DNA of 64,000 nucleotides. Origin: an uncultured Neglectibacter sp. (GTDB lineage: Bacteria; Bacillota; Clostridia; Oscillospirales; Acutalibacteraceae). The notes under the pieces were generated by a model. The model saw nothing but the letters and a program-made list of their open reading frames with translations, had not been told where the DNA came from and searched no databases. Position 1 is the stretch's first letter. Each line of letters begins with the position of its first letter. Shown one piece after another: positions 34,479 through 43,076 of this stretch. The stretch covers positions 165,361-229,360 of the forward strand of contig CALFFN010000022.1 in assembly GCA_937958185.1 (NCBI GenBank), given 5' to 3'. The position numbers were made by a program, and so were the translations under genes.

Positions 34479-34572
34479 CTATGCCAGAGGAAAAAAAGCA
34501 ATCGCGGGCGTTGTATCCGCCGGGAAAATTTGCTATACTAAGATAAAGGAAGAAATTGCGGGAGGAACGAAT

Positions 34573-35451
34573 ATGGTTATCGAATTGCATCACGGCAGCT
34601 GGACCGCTCAAATCGACTCCTTGGGCGCGCAGCTTGTTTCCCTGAAAAATGAGCGTGGCTTTGAGTACATCTGGACCGGCGACCCCGCCTACTGGAAAGG
34701 TCACGCCCCGGTGCTGTTCCCCATAGTGGGCGCGCTGCGGGAGGGAAAGGCGCAAATCGGCGGCGACTGGTACGAAATGGGGCAGCACGGCTTTGCCCGC
34801 CACCGGGAATTTGCCGTGGCGGAGCAGAGCGGCGGCAGCGTTTCCCTGAAGCTTGCGTCCGATTTTGAAACAAAGAAGCTCTATCCCTTTGAGTTTGTCT
34901 TCACCGTGACCTATACCCTGACGGACGCCGGCTTTACCACCCGGTTCGCCGTGGAGAATATCGGGGAAAAGGTGCTGCCCTTTGCCGTGGGCGGGCACCC
35001 GGGCTTCAATCTCCCTGTGGACGAAGCCGCCGCTTTTGAGGATTACACCATTCGCTTTGCGCAGCCGGAAACCCAGACCTGCCCCGGCATCGTGCTGGGA
35101 AAAGGGCTGATTGACCCCGGCACAACAGCGTTCCGGCTGGAGAACGGGCAGGAGATACCCCTGCGGCACGAGCTGTTCTATAAGGACGCGCTGATTTTCG
35201 AGAACCTCCGCTCCGACAGGGTGCAGATCGTGAACAAAGCCAGCGGCAAGGGCATTGAAATGGACTTTTCCGGCTTCCCCATGCTGGGGATCTGGTCCGC
35301 GCAGAACGACGGTCCCTATGTGTGCCTGGAGCCCTGGACGGGCTGCGCCACCCGCACCGACGAGGGCGACGAATTCGAGAAGAAAAAGGGCATGACCTTC
35401 CTCCCCGCCGGAGGAACGGCGGAATTTGCCTTCTCCGTGAAGATTTTGTAG
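34573..35451 (+). CDS. aldose 1-epimerase family protein (LacX-like)
   Basis: 292 residues. Blocks typical of the GalM/LacX superfamily: YIWTGDPAYWKGHAPVLFPIVG near the start, MGQHGFARHREF, and GGHPGFNLP carrying the catalytic His. The Glu base is in LEPWTGCATRTDEGDEF. LacX-like members interconvert sugar anomers but their true substrate is often unknown. RBS GGGAGG 7 nt upstream; a terminator follows, so it is monocistronic. Confidence 0.92.
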   Translation: MVIELHHGSWTAQIDSLGAQLVSLKNERGFEYIWTGDPAYWKGHAPVLFPIVGALREGKAQIGGDWYEMGQHGFARHREFAVAEQSGGSVSLKLASDFETKKLYPFEFVFTVTYTLTDAGFTTRFAVENIGEKVLPFAVGGHPGFNLPVDEAAAFEDYTIRFAQPETQTCPGIVLGKGLIDPGTTAFRLENGQEIPLRHELFYKDALIFENLRSDRVQIVNKASGKGIEMDFSGFPMLGIWSAQNDGPYVCLEPWTGCATRTDEGDEFEKKKGMTFLPAGGTAEFAFSVKIL

Positions 35452-35476
35452 CAGGCGGCACTCCAGAAAAAAGCTC

Positions 35477-35516
35477 AGGGCAGGACGAACCATTCGGGTT
35501 TGTCCTGCCCTTTTTT
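35477..35516 (+). terminator. terminator of the aldose epimerase gene
   Basis: AGGGCAGGAC pairs perfectly with GTCCTGCCCT, followed by six T residues. Confidence 0.88.
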
Positions 35517-35575
35517 CACCGTGCGGTCTGTTCCATGGAAAAGGCGATACGCTAAAATTTGTACGACCCCCTCTT

Positions 35576-36154
35576 TCACAAACAAACCGCTTTGCATGCT
35601 TGCTCCCATTCCTTTCGCAGGATCGCGTATAACGTGCAATCATGGAATCCGTCCCGTGTTCTATAATAATGCTGTAAAAGCCCCTCATAGTGCATGCCGA
35701 TTTTTTCCATCACTTTTCTGGAACCGGGGTTTTCCACCGAACTGAAAGCGGAAATCCGCTCCATATCCGTATTGCGGAACATATAATCAACCACCGCTCC
35801 CGCCGCTTCACTGGAATAGCCTTGCCCCCACCAACGGCTGCCGATCTTGTAGCCCAATTCGCCCTTGAGATCAGGCTCTGAGATCACAGTGACGCCGATC
35901 GAGCCGATCATTTCACCGTTTTTCAGGTACATCCCCCAGTAATAAGTAGAATCATATTGATAGCTATTCACCCACCGCCGGACCATGTCCTTTGTTTCCT
36001 CGATCGTTTTATGTGCGTCCCACCGCAAAAAGCGCGTGACCTTCTCATCGCTTGTCCAATTATGGAACATCATCTCCGCATCGGCAGATTCCAGTCTCCG
36101 CAAGGTCAATCGCGGCGTTTCGACCGTTTTTGTTCCCACGTGCTTCAAGCGCAT
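35576..36154 (-). CDS. GNAT family N-acetyltransferase (RimJ/RimL-like)
   Basis: 192 residues from the ATG at 36154 (GGGGGG close upstream). ETPRLTLRRLESADAEMMF opens the RimJ-type fold; the acetyl-CoA loop is IGSRWWGQGYSSEAAGAVVDY (R/Q-x-x-G-x-G/A), followed by ISAFSSVENPGSRKVMEKIGMHYEG. The substrate, protein or small molecule, cannot be told. A promoter with TTGCTT-17-TATAAT lies directly upstream. Confidence 0.9.
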   Translation of the reverse strand: MRLKHVGTKTVETPRLTLRRLESADAEMMFHNWTSDEKVTRFLRWDAHKTIEETKDMVRRWVNSYQYDSTYYWGMYLKNGEMIGSIGVTVISEPDLKGELGYKIGSRWWGQGYSSEAAGAVVDYMFRNTDMERISAFSSVENPGSRKVMEKIGMHYEGLLQHYYRTRDGFHDCTLYAILRKEWEQACKAVCL

Positions 36155-36190
36155 ATTCCCCCCTGCAAATCCCAATTTTTCGATGAGGTC

Positions 36191-36219
36191 ATTATACGGC
36201 GGCGCCCGCGGAAAAGCAA
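36191..36219 (-). promoter_or_regulatory. GNAT gene promoter
   Basis: On the minus strand TTGCTT (36214-36219), a 17-bp spacer and TATAAT (36191-36196). The -35 lies within a strong palindrome (36202-36237). Confidence 0.6.
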
Positions 36220-36237
36220 GCTCTTTTCCGCGGGCGC
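36202..36237. terminator. GC-rich palindrome upstream of the GNAT gene
   Basis: GCGCCCGCGGAAAAG pairs with CTTTTCCGCGGGCGC (15 bp, perfect). No U-tract on either side; it overlaps the GNAT -35 box, so it could block read-through from the SDR gene or act as an operator. A second hairpin (CCGCCCCA/TGGGGCGG, 36259-36277) lies closer to the SDR stop. Confidence 0.5.
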
Positions 36238-36312
36238 TATGTCTTTGCTTATGAAGAGCCGCCCCATGTGTGGGGCGGTTCCTGTTTCGTTTTGCGAAAT
36301 GCGGCGGTCAGC

Positions 36313-37113
36313 TTACGGTCTCTGCCCCATGCCGCCCTCCAGCGTGATGGTCTCGCCGGTCATGTACTTGAAGTCGGGGGACGCCAGCTGTACGCACACC
36401 CTGCCGATCTCCAGCTCGGAATCACCGTAATGACCCATGGGGGGCATTTTCACATTTGCCTTGAAGGCGTCGGGATACGCCAGCTGGAACTGCTCCAGCT
36501 GAGCGGTCCATGCCAGGGGGCAGACGATGTTCACGTTGATGCCGTCCTTGCCCCACTCGGTGGCAGCCACACGGGTCAGCCCGCGAATGCCTTCCTTCGC
36601 GGCGGCATAGGCGCACTGACCGAAGTTGCCGAACAGACCTGCGCCGGAAGCGAAGTTGATAACGGAGCCGTGGGACTTTGCCAGGTACGGATAACAGGCT
36701 TTCATATAGTGGAAGGTGGCATACAGCCCGGAATACACAGCCAGATCAAACTGCTCTACGGTATGGTCCGCCAGCGTCACGCCGGAAGCGGAAGCCTGTG
36801 CGTTGTTGATCAGCACGTCGATACCGCCAAAGGTCTCCACCGCCTGCCTGACCACCTCATTGACCACAGCTTCGTTGTCCGCGCCTGCGTTGACGTCTGC
36901 CTGCACGGTCAGGACGCGAACGCCGTAAAGGCGTTCCAGCTCTTCCTTCGCGTCTTCCAGCTTTTTCACGTTGCGCCCGGTAATGACCAGGTTCGCGCCC
37001 TCCTTGGCATAGGCGGTCGCGATGCCATAGCCGATGGAGCCGCACTTGCCGTCGCTGAGGACAGCGCGCCCCGCGCCTGTGATGATTGCAGTTTTACCAG
37101 TTAAAAAGCCCAT
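36313..37113 (-). CDS. SDR family NAD(P)-dependent oxidoreductase
   Basis: 266 residues. The Rossmann start is IITGAGRAVLSDGKCGSIGYGIATAYA: the glycine motif TGxG...GxG carries an insert of about six residues, as in FabI- or enoyl-reductase-like members. NNAQASA, the catalytic Ser (INFASGAGLFG) and YAAAK are present, as is the C-terminal TGETITLEGGMG. The substrate is unknown. A hairpin follows. Confidence 0.9.
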   Translation of the reverse strand: MGFLTGKTAIITGAGRAVLSDGKCGSIGYGIATAYAKEGANLVITGRNVKKLEDAKEELERLYGVRVLTVQADVNAGADNEAVVNEVVRQAVETFGGIDVLINNAQASASGVTLADHTVEQFDLAVYSGLYATFHYMKACYPYLAKSHGSVINFASGAGLFGNFGQCAYAAAKEGIRGLTRVAATEWGKDGINVNIVCPLAWTAQLEQFQLAYPDAFKANVKMPPMGHYGDSELEIGRVCVQLASPDFKYMTGETITLEGGMGQRP

Positions 37114-37239
37114 TTTTCTCTCTCCTTTTTTTATTTGTCTGTCGTGTTTTCCCCGGGAGGTCCCCGGTCAATCGCTATGCTTTAGCATAGCAGATTGTTA
37201 TTTATTTGTCAAGCAGCTTTGTCTGCCAATTCCCCGGGA

Positions 37240-37857
37240 TCAGCGGATAAAATTCATGAACTGGGGGGCTTCTCTTTCCGGCAGACCGTACTGTTCCTTG
37301 GCGAGGGCGATTCCCCGCATGAGGAAGGTCATGTTCCGCGCGAGGGTGCGCATTCCCTGCAGCCCCTCCACGTCCTGCGCCGCCTCTCCGGGCTGGGCGC
37401 CGTGAATGCTGTTCCAATACTGCCCGGACGCCACAGGCATGCCCGAAATCGTGAAGAACTTGTTCAGCTCGTCGAAGGTTGCGGAAAGCCCGCCGCGCCG
37501 GGCAGCTACAACGCTTGCCCCTACCTTCATGGTCTTGTCAAACGGCGTGCTGTAAAACAGCCGGGTAATAAACGCGACCAGCGTGGCATTGGCAGAGGCA
37601 TAGTACACCGGGCTGCCGATGACCAGACCGTCGCAGGCTTCCAGCTTCGCCGCCGTTTCATTGACCAGATCGTCAAATACACATTTGCCGGTCTCCTTGC
37701 ACTTCCGGCAGCCGACACAGCCGCGGATCGCCTTGTTCCCCACATGGACGATCTCTGTCTCCACGCCCTCCTGATGGAAAACTTCCTCCATCTGATGAAG
37801 CGCCGTGTAAGTATTCCCGTTTGCCCGGGGGCTGCCGTTGATGATAAGTACCTTCAT
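37240..37857 (-). CDS. flavodoxin family / NADPH-dependent FMN reductase-like protein
   Basis: 205 residues from the ATG at 37857, which has AAAGGA 8 nt upstream; a longer in-frame reading to 37944 runs into promoter sequence. FMN-binding start MKVLIINGSPRANGNTYT, a Cys cluster CVGCRKCKETGKC near residue 50 (typical of iron-sulfur flavoprotein-like members) and GLVIGSPVYYASANATLVAF. Probably a cytosolic flavin reductase or quinone reductase. Confidence 0.9.
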   Translation of the reverse strand: MKVLIINGSPRANGNTYTALHQMEEVFHQEGVETEIVHVGNKAIRGCVGCRKCKETGKCVFDDLVNETAAKLEACDGLVIGSPVYYASANATLVAFITRLFYSTPFDKTMKVGASVVAARRGGLSATFDELNKFFTISGMPVASGQYWNSIHGAQPGEAAQDVEGLQGMRTLARNMTFLMRGIALAKEQYGLPEREAPQFMNFIR

Positions 37858-37966
37858 TGCCGTCATCCTTTCTGGATTGCCACAGAGCATTCCGCAGCAC
37901 CGTTTTCTGTTGAGATCATTGTGATAAGCGCCGAAGGCGCCCACTGAGATGACCGTTCTGCAATCA

Positions 37967-37994
37967 TTATGCCATAGGAAATGCGGAAATGCAA
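37967..37994 (-). promoter_or_regulatory. promoter of the flavodoxin-like gene
   Basis: On the minus strand TTGCAT (37989-37994), a 16-bp spacer and CATAAT (37967-37972). The leader holds a GGCGCC-type hairpin at 37929-37942. Confidence 0.5.
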
Positions 37995-38018
37995 GTGGAT
38001 CCCTGTGAAATCTGCCAC

Positions 38019-38047
38019 TCGCAAAAAGAAAAAAGACGTGCTATAAT
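38019..38047 (+). promoter_or_regulatory. promoter of the Ca-loop/His-rich protein gene
   Basis: TCGCAA, a 17-bp spacer and TATAAT (38042-38047). The leader is then about 175 nt long; I see no assigned riboswitch in it. Confidence 0.5.
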
Positions 38048-38227
38048 GAGTATAAATCAGTTATTGCGTCTCACCAATCGGACGTTGTCTCCTGACTATC
38101 ATACGCTGGAGATATCGTTTGCAAAAAAGAAAAAATTTTTTCGGCAAGTGAATGGATCCCCCGATTTCAGTCGTATTGATGACAGAAGCGCAAAAAGCGC
38201 GGAATACAAAATCAGGAGGAAGCGAAC

Positions 38228-38650
38228 ATGAAAAAATTATTGATCACCGTTTTGGCAGTGGCAATGCTGCTGCCCGTTGGCACGGCAAGCGCCTTTGCCC
38301 GTCATCACGGAGGTTACTGTGGGCATCGGACGGCTGCAAACAGCTGCGGCAGATTTGTTGACACCGACAAGGACGGTGTCTGCGACAACTGGGGCACGGG
38401 AAACTGCAACCACGGCTTTGGCTTTGTCGATGAAGACGGCGACGGCGTCTGCGACAACTGGGGCACAGGCAATTGCGGGAACGGTTACGGTAACGGCAAC
38501 GGCTTTGTAGACGAAGACGGCGACGGCGTCTGCGACAACTGGGGCACGGGCAATTGCGGGAACGGTTATGGCAACGGCGGCGGACACCACGGAAACGGTG
38601 GAGGTCATCACGGGAATGGCGGCAGAGGACACGGCCATCATCAGTGGTAA
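38228..38650 (+). CDS. secreted protein with three Ca-binding DxDxDG repeats and a Gly/His-rich tail
   Basis: 140 residues. Signal peptide with cleavage near ASAFA. Three copies of the unit FVD(T/E)D(K/G)DGVCDNWGTGNC (about residues 43-60, 66-83 and 91-108), each a DxDxDGxxD calcium loop like dockerin or thrombospondin-3 repeats and each with two Cys that could form a disulfide. The C-terminus is GNG/GGHH-rich, suggesting metal binding. RBS AGGAGG 7 nt upstream. An ECF sigma factor starts 53 nt downstream with no terminator, and the partner RsgI-like protein carries a similar Gly/His tail. Confidence 0.85.
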   Translation: MKKLLITVLAVAMLLPVGTASAFARHHGGYCGHRTAANSCGRFVDTDKDGVCDNWGTGNCNHGFGFVDEDGDGVCDNWGTGNCGNGYGNGNGFVDEDGDGVCDNWGTGNCGNGYGNGGGHHGNGGGHHGNGGRGHGHHQW

Positions 38651-38703
38651 TATAGCGCCGCAAATATCATACGCAATATTCAGGAAATGAAGCGAGGGCT
38701 GGT

Positions 38704-39186
38704 ATGCGCAGCGAGCAGGAGGCCAGCAGGGCGATCGAGCTGTATTCTGATACGGTTCGGCGGATCTGTATGGTACATCTGAAAAATCATGCCGATACCG
38801 AGGACATCTTTCAAACCGTCTTTTTGAAATATGTCCTCAGCTCTGCTGTATTTGAAAACGGGGAGCATGAGAAGGCATGGTTTATCCGGGTGACCGTAAA
38901 CGCCTGCAAGGATCTGCTGAAAAGCTTTTTCCGCAGCCGGACTGTCCCTTTGGACGAGCTGCTGGACGAACCAGCCGATTTGTCCGCAGAGCACCGGGAG
39001 GTCTGGAGCGCGGTGCTGGCTCTGCCGGAAAAATATCGGGATATCGTATTTCTTCACTACTACGAGGGGTACACCGCCCCGGAAATCGGAAAAATTCTGG
39101 GGAAGAATGTAAACACGGTGTACACCCTGCTGACACGCTCCAAAAAGCTCTTACAGGAAAGCCTGGGAGGTGAAGTTGATGGATAA
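38704..39186 (+). CDS. ECF-type RNA polymerase sigma factor, RsgI-like operon
   Basis: 160 residues. Region 2 holds HLKNHADTEDIFQTVFLKYVL, region 4 ALPEKYRDIVFLHYYEGYTAPEIGKILGKNVNTVYTLLTRSKKLL. GAGGG lies 5 nt before the ATG. It overlaps the RsgI-like gene by 8 nt. The secreted Ca-loop protein upstream is probably in the same transcript. Confidence 0.93.
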   Translation: MRSEQEASRAIELYSDTVRRICMVHLKNHADTEDIFQTVFLKYVLSSAVFENGEHEKAWFIRVTVNACKDLLKSFFRSRTVPLDELLDEPADLSAEHREVWSAVLALPEKYRDIVFLHYYEGYTAPEIGKILGKNVNTVYTLLTRSKKLLQESLGGEVDG

Positions 39187-40102
39187 CAGGCTAAAGGCTG
39201 CTTTCGGCGCGGTCCATGCCGAAGCTGCGTTAAAAGAACGCACGGCAAGCTTCCTGGCGCAGAAAACCGGGGATTTTCAGAAGAAGAAGCGCTCCGGCGT
39301 TCCCCGGCTGGTCCCCATTCTCGCCTGCTGCGTGCTGGTCCTGCTTGTTTCACTGGGCGCGGGCTGGGCATATTTCACCCCGGTATCGGCAATTTCCATC
39401 GACATCAATCCGTCCCTGGAGCTGAGCATCAACCGCTTTGACCGGGTGCTGTCTGTCACAGGGAAAAACCCGGACGGCGAAGCCCTGGCGGAGCATTTGA
39501 AGCTCACCTTCCTCTCCTATGAGGACGCCCTCCACCAGATTCTGGACGACAGCAGTATCCAAAAGCTTCTGCGGCAGGACGACCCCATGTCCATCGTGGT
39601 GGTCTGCCCCAACCAACAGCACAGCGACGAAATGCTCGCCACTGTAAAAAGCTGTGTCGGCACGCACCACGGCGCCGCCGGGCACCACAACGTACACTGC
39701 CATGCCGGAAACAGCGAGGAGGCTGCCGCCGCGCAGGAAGCCGGACTGCCTTTGGGAAAATACCGGGTCTTTCTGGAGCTGCAGGCTCTCGACCCCTCTC
39801 TGACCCCGGAGGACGTGCAGGGCAAGACCATGCGGGAGCTCCGGGATATGCTTGCCGCACTGTCCGGGGAAAGCAGCCAGCCAGCCGATCCCTCTCTTCC
39901 CGAAGATAATGCCGCCCTGACAAGCAGCGCCGCTCCTTCCCAGCCAGGGACCGGGACCACGCCGACAAGCAGTTGTGAACCAGAGCATAATGGAAGCGGG
40001 AACGGCATGGGAAACGGACAGGGAAATGGACAGGGACAAGGAAATGGACAAGGCAGAGGGCATGGACGCGGCATGCACCATGGCGGGAACCATAGTTCCT
40101 GA
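39179..40102 (+). CDS. RsgI-like anti-sigma factor with His-rich extracytoplasmic region
   Basis: 307 residues from the ATG at 39179 (GGGAGG 8 nt upstream). N-terminal cytosolic part of about 45 residues, TM at about 48-66, then ISIDINPSLELSINRFDRVL, the hallmark of the RsgI middle domain. A His/Cys cluster (CVGTHHGAAGHHNVHCHAGN, near residue 162) suggests metal sensing. A Ser/Pro linker leads to a GNGQGNG/GHGRGMHHGG tail. It most likely sequesters the ECF factor encoded just upstream until an outside signal is received. A terminator follows at 40123. Confidence 0.88.
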   Translation: MDNRLKAAFGAVHAEAALKERTASFLAQKTGDFQKKKRSGVPRLVPILACCVLVLLVSLGAGWAYFTPVSAISIDINPSLELSINRFDRVLSVTGKNPDGEALAEHLKLTFLSYEDALHQILDDSSIQKLLRQDDPMSIVVVCPNQQHSDEMLATVKSCVGTHHGAAGHHNVHCHAGNSEEAAAAQEAGLPLGKYRVFLELQALDPSLTPEDVQGKTMRELRDMLAALSGESSQPADPSLPEDNAALTSSAAPSQPGTGTTPTSSCEPEHNGSGNGMGNGQGNGQGQGNGQGRGHGRGMHHGGNHSS

Positions 40103-40122
40103 CAAATAAAAGCAGAACAGTC

Positions 40123-40158
40123 AGCGTATCGGGGGAGCCCGGTACGCTTTTCTTTTTC
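40123..40158 (+). terminator. terminator of the RsgI-like operon
   Basis: AGCGTATCGGG pairs with CCCGGTACGCT (one wobble), followed by TTTCTTTTTC. Confidence 0.85.
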
Positions 40159-40386
40159 ATTTTCAAAAAGCAACGAAAATCTGCCTTTTGCTTTTTTGCA
40201 ACTTGTGATATACTAGATATCAGACATTAGGCGATGGATTCTGGAAAAGGCATGAAAGCGGCAGGGCTGCCTGCGGTCGCCATACAGAACCATGCCCAGG
40301 ATAAATTTTGGACACATATGCCGGGGATTTCAGGCTGTACGCCAATTCCCGTAGACATTTATTTTCCAGGAAGGAGGTTCGGCACC

Positions 40387-41271
40387 ATGGCAAAGCGGCG
40401 GGTCAAAAGGGAAATCTTACAGCGCACCGACCATCGGCTGGATCTGAGCGTGGCGGGCAGGAACCTCTTTGTCTCCCGGGATAAGCAGGCGCAGAGCCGG
40501 GCGGCCCGGCGCATTCAGGTGTGGATGCGGGTCGTACTGACACTGGTGATCCTTGCCGTCTCCACGGTGGGGGTCGTTCTTGCCGTATCCTATGTGGGAC
40601 CGTGGATCCGCTCGGAGATGACGGTGTCCGGCACTTCTGGTGTGGAATCCGGCCTTTCCTCCGCGCCCTCCGAATCGCTGCCGGAATATGACAGCATGGG
40701 CCTGCCCGTTTACAGCGAGGAGGTCTGCCTGTTTGTGGTCAATGAGGACCACCCGGTGGACCGCGGCTTTTCCCCGGAGCTCACCGAGGTAAACGGCGTG
40801 CAGGTGGATTCCCGTATCGCCGGCGCACTGCGGCTTCTGGTCACCGCTGCCAAGGAAGAAGGGCTTGCCCTGACTTTTACGGAGGGCTACGTTACCTTTG
40901 AGGAACAGGAAAAACGTTTCCAGGCGGCAGCGGACAAGCTGGTCAAGGAGCAGGGGCTGACCACCGTTATGGCGAAATCGGAAGCCAGATCCCAGGAGCC
41001 CCTGCCAGGAGAAAGTGATTTTCAAAGCGGAATGTGCGTCCGGCTGGACGGCGACCCCAAAACCTTTGAAAGCTCCCGCACCTATTCCTGGCTCAAGGCA
41101 AACATGGGGAAATACGGCTTTATTTTCCGATACCCAGCCTATAAGGAGGATTCCACCGGGCTGGACGCCGATCCCACCGTGATCCGCTATGTCGGCAGTG
41201 AATACGCCTCCGCCATGCAGCAGCGTTCCCTGTGCCTGGAGGAATATATCAATTATCTGGAAAGCCAGTGA
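40387..41271 (+). CDS. VanY-like (M15B) membrane protein lacking zinc ligands; probable pseudo-carboxypeptidase
   Basis: 294 residues from the ATG at 40387 (AGGAGG 7 nt upstream). One TM at about 55-78, then an M15B fold: LFVVNEDHPVDRGF, EGYVTFEEQEKRF, WLKANMGKYGFIFRYPAYKE and RYVG all match VanY/DD-carboxypeptidases. The catalytic positions are changed: the SxHxxGxAxD motif reads SDFQSGMCVR (Phe212 for His, Arg219 for Asp) and ExWH reads DPTV (Asp262 for Glu, Val265 for His). All three zinc ligands are lost, so it should not hydrolyse D-Ala-D-Ala. It may bind peptidoglycan as a sensor or structural factor (inference). A candidate -10 TATACT is near 40210. Confidence 0.85.
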   Translation: MAKRRVKREILQRTDHRLDLSVAGRNLFVSRDKQAQSRAARRIQVWMRVVLTLVILAVSTVGVVLAVSYVGPWIRSEMTVSGTSGVESGLSSAPSESLPEYDSMGLPVYSEEVCLFVVNEDHPVDRGFSPELTEVNGVQVDSRIAGALRLLVTAAKEEGLALTFTEGYVTFEEQEKRFQAAADKLVKEQGLTTVMAKSEARSQEPLPGESDFQSGMCVRLDGDPKTFESSRTYSWLKANMGKYGFIFRYPAYKEDSTGLDADPTVIRYVGSEYASAMQQRSLCLEEYINYLESQ

Positions 41272-41414
41272 CACTCTCCGCGCGACAGGCAGAACGCCGC
41301 AGGGCGCAAAGCGCTTTTGTCCCCGTGGTCTCAGATGGAGCCAGGCGTTTCTGCCTGCTCCATTTTTCATGCGATTTTCCTGAAAAAACAGGTTTTCCAC
41401 CCTTCATTTTTTTC

Positions 41415-41443
41415 TGGACATTTTCCTGCGGAAATGGTACAAT
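41415..41443 (+). promoter_or_regulatory. promoter of the nucleobase permease gene
   Basis: TGGACA, a 17-bp spacer and TACAAT, leaving a leader of about 110 nt in which I find no known attenuator or purine riboswitch core. Confidence 0.6.
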
Positions 41444-41560
41444 GTGTCGGATAGCGCAGAACGCGCGCGAAAAAGGATTCCCCGGTGCGGTCCATTCCGC
41501 CTGCTTTTCTGAATTTTCGGGCGATTGGGGAAACCGAAAAAACAAACTGGAGGAATGTAC

Positions 41561-42952
41561 ATGAAACTGACGTACAACACCAAGGACAGACCGAAGTTCG
41601 GGCAGCTCATCGTCTTTGCAATCCAGCAGCTGCTGGCGATCATGGCGGCTACCATCGCTGTTCCTGCCATTGTCGGCAACGGCATGCAGCAGACCGCCGC
41701 CATGTTCGGCGCAGGCGTGGGCACACTGGTCTATGTGCTGTTCACCAAGGCAAAGAGCCCCGTATTTTTAGGCTCCAGCTTTGCCTTTATCGGCTCTATG
41801 AGCGCCGCCTTTGCCGGCGCGGTATCCGTACAGGCAGGCTATATGGGGCTGATCATCGGCGCTGTGTTTGCCGGTCTGGTGTATGTGGTCATCGCCCTCA
41901 TCGTAAAGCTTGCAGGCGTGGGCTGGATCGACAAGCTGATGCCCAAGCAGGTCATCGGTCCTACGGTCGCCATCATCGGTCTGGGGCTTGCCGGAAGCGC
42001 CATCTCCAATCTGAATGCCGGCGGCTATCTGGTAGAGTCTGTCAGTCAGGTGATCCAGGACGGCGCGATCGTGGAGCAAACTTCCATGGTTTCTTCCGCC
42101 TATCCCCTGCTGGCTGTGTTCTGCGGTCTGTTCGGGCTGGTCGTCACCATGCTGTGCTCTGTATACGGCAACAAGAACCTGAAGCTGATCCCCTTCATCA
42201 TCGGCATTGTGGCAGGCTATGCCATGTGCGCCCTGTTCACGGTCATCGGCATCGCAACGGGCAATGACGGGCTGAAGCTCATCGACTTCTCTCATTTCTC
42301 CGGTATCGGCGTTTTCACGCTGCCCAAATTCACTTTCCTGGAAGCCATGAAGGGCGTTTCTGAAATCGACGGCGCTTACATCGGCAGCGTGGCGCTGGCA
42401 TATATGCCGGTGGCGTTCGTGGTCTTTGCCGAGCACATCGCCGACCACAAAAACATTTCCTCCATCATTGAAACAGACCTGCTGAAAGAGCCGGGTCTGC
42501 ACCGCACCCTGCTGGGCGACGGCATCGGCTCCATGGCGGGCGCCATCTTCGGCGGCTGCCCCAACACCACCTATGGCGAGTCTGTCGCCTGTGTGGCGAT
42601 CTCCGGCAATGCTTCCGTGGCGACTATCATCGCTACCGCCATTCTCGCCATTCTCATCTCGTTCGTCTCTCCCTTTGTCGCCTTTGTGGAGTCCATTCCC
42701 TCCTGCGTTATGGGCGGCGTGTGCATGGCGCTGTACGGCTTCATTGCCGTGTCCGGCTTGAAGATGGTGCAGAAGGTCGATCTGGAGGATAACCGCAACC
42801 TGTTCACCGTGTCTGCCATTCTCATTGCCGGTATCGGCGGTCTGGTGCTGGATTTCGGCAAAATCCAGATCACCTCTGTCGCCACCGCCCTGATCCTTGG
42901 CATCCTCGTCAACCTGCTCCTCCACGCCGGGGACAAGAAAAAGAACGCCTAA
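41561..42952 (+). CDS. uracil/xanthine permease family transporter (NCS2, SLC23-like)
   Basis: 463 residues from the ATG at 41561 (GGAGG 8 nt upstream). About 14 hydrophobic segments; QQLLAIMAATIAVPAIVG near the start, AFVVFAEHIADHKNISSIIE (family Glu in TM8 region) and GDGIGSMAGAIFGGCPNTTYGES (TM10 region) are NCS2 signatures. It imports a nucleobase with protons. The NTTYGE sequence is typical of the uracil-type branch, so uracil is the best guess. Monocistronic with its own promoter and terminator. Confidence 0.93.
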   Translation: MKLTYNTKDRPKFGQLIVFAIQQLLAIMAATIAVPAIVGNGMQQTAAMFGAGVGTLVYVLFTKAKSPVFLGSSFAFIGSMSAAFAGAVSVQAGYMGLIIGAVFAGLVYVVIALIVKLAGVGWIDKLMPKQVIGPTVAIIGLGLAGSAISNLNAGGYLVESVSQVIQDGAIVEQTSMVSSAYPLLAVFCGLFGLVVTMLCSVYGNKNLKLIPFIIGIVAGYAMCALFTVIGIATGNDGLKLIDFSHFSGIGVFTLPKFTFLEAMKGVSEIDGAYIGSVALAYMPVAFVVFAEHIADHKNISSIIETDLLKEPGLHRTLLGDGIGSMAGAIFGGCPNTTYGESVACVAISGNASVATIIATAILAILISFVSPFVAFVESIPSCVMGGVCMALYGFIAVSGLKMVQKVDLEDNRNLFTVSAILIAGIGGLVLDFGKIQITSVATALILGILVNLLLHAGDKKKNA

Positions 42953-42971
42953 AAAATCCAGATATCAAAGA

Positions 42972-42998
42972 GACGGGAGGTTTCTCCCGTCTTTTTTT
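42972..42998 (+). terminator. terminator of the permease gene
   Basis: GACGGGAG pairs with CTCCCGTC around a 4-nt loop, followed by seven T residues. Confidence 0.92.
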
Positions 42999-43076
42999 AT
43001 TTTCTCCCTTGTCACATTTCCCTGCTCAGCTCCGTTTACAGGGTGAACTGCTTACAACACGAAAGGAGGCTCAATG

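Noticed and set aside
37989..38231. 80-codon frame before the Ca-loop protein
   Set aside because: It crosses the promoter and leader; no RBS or family resemblance.
41444..41560. Purine or PyrR-type control element in the permease leader
   Set aside because: I found neither a purine riboswitch core nor a PyrR-binding loop and would not assign one by eye.
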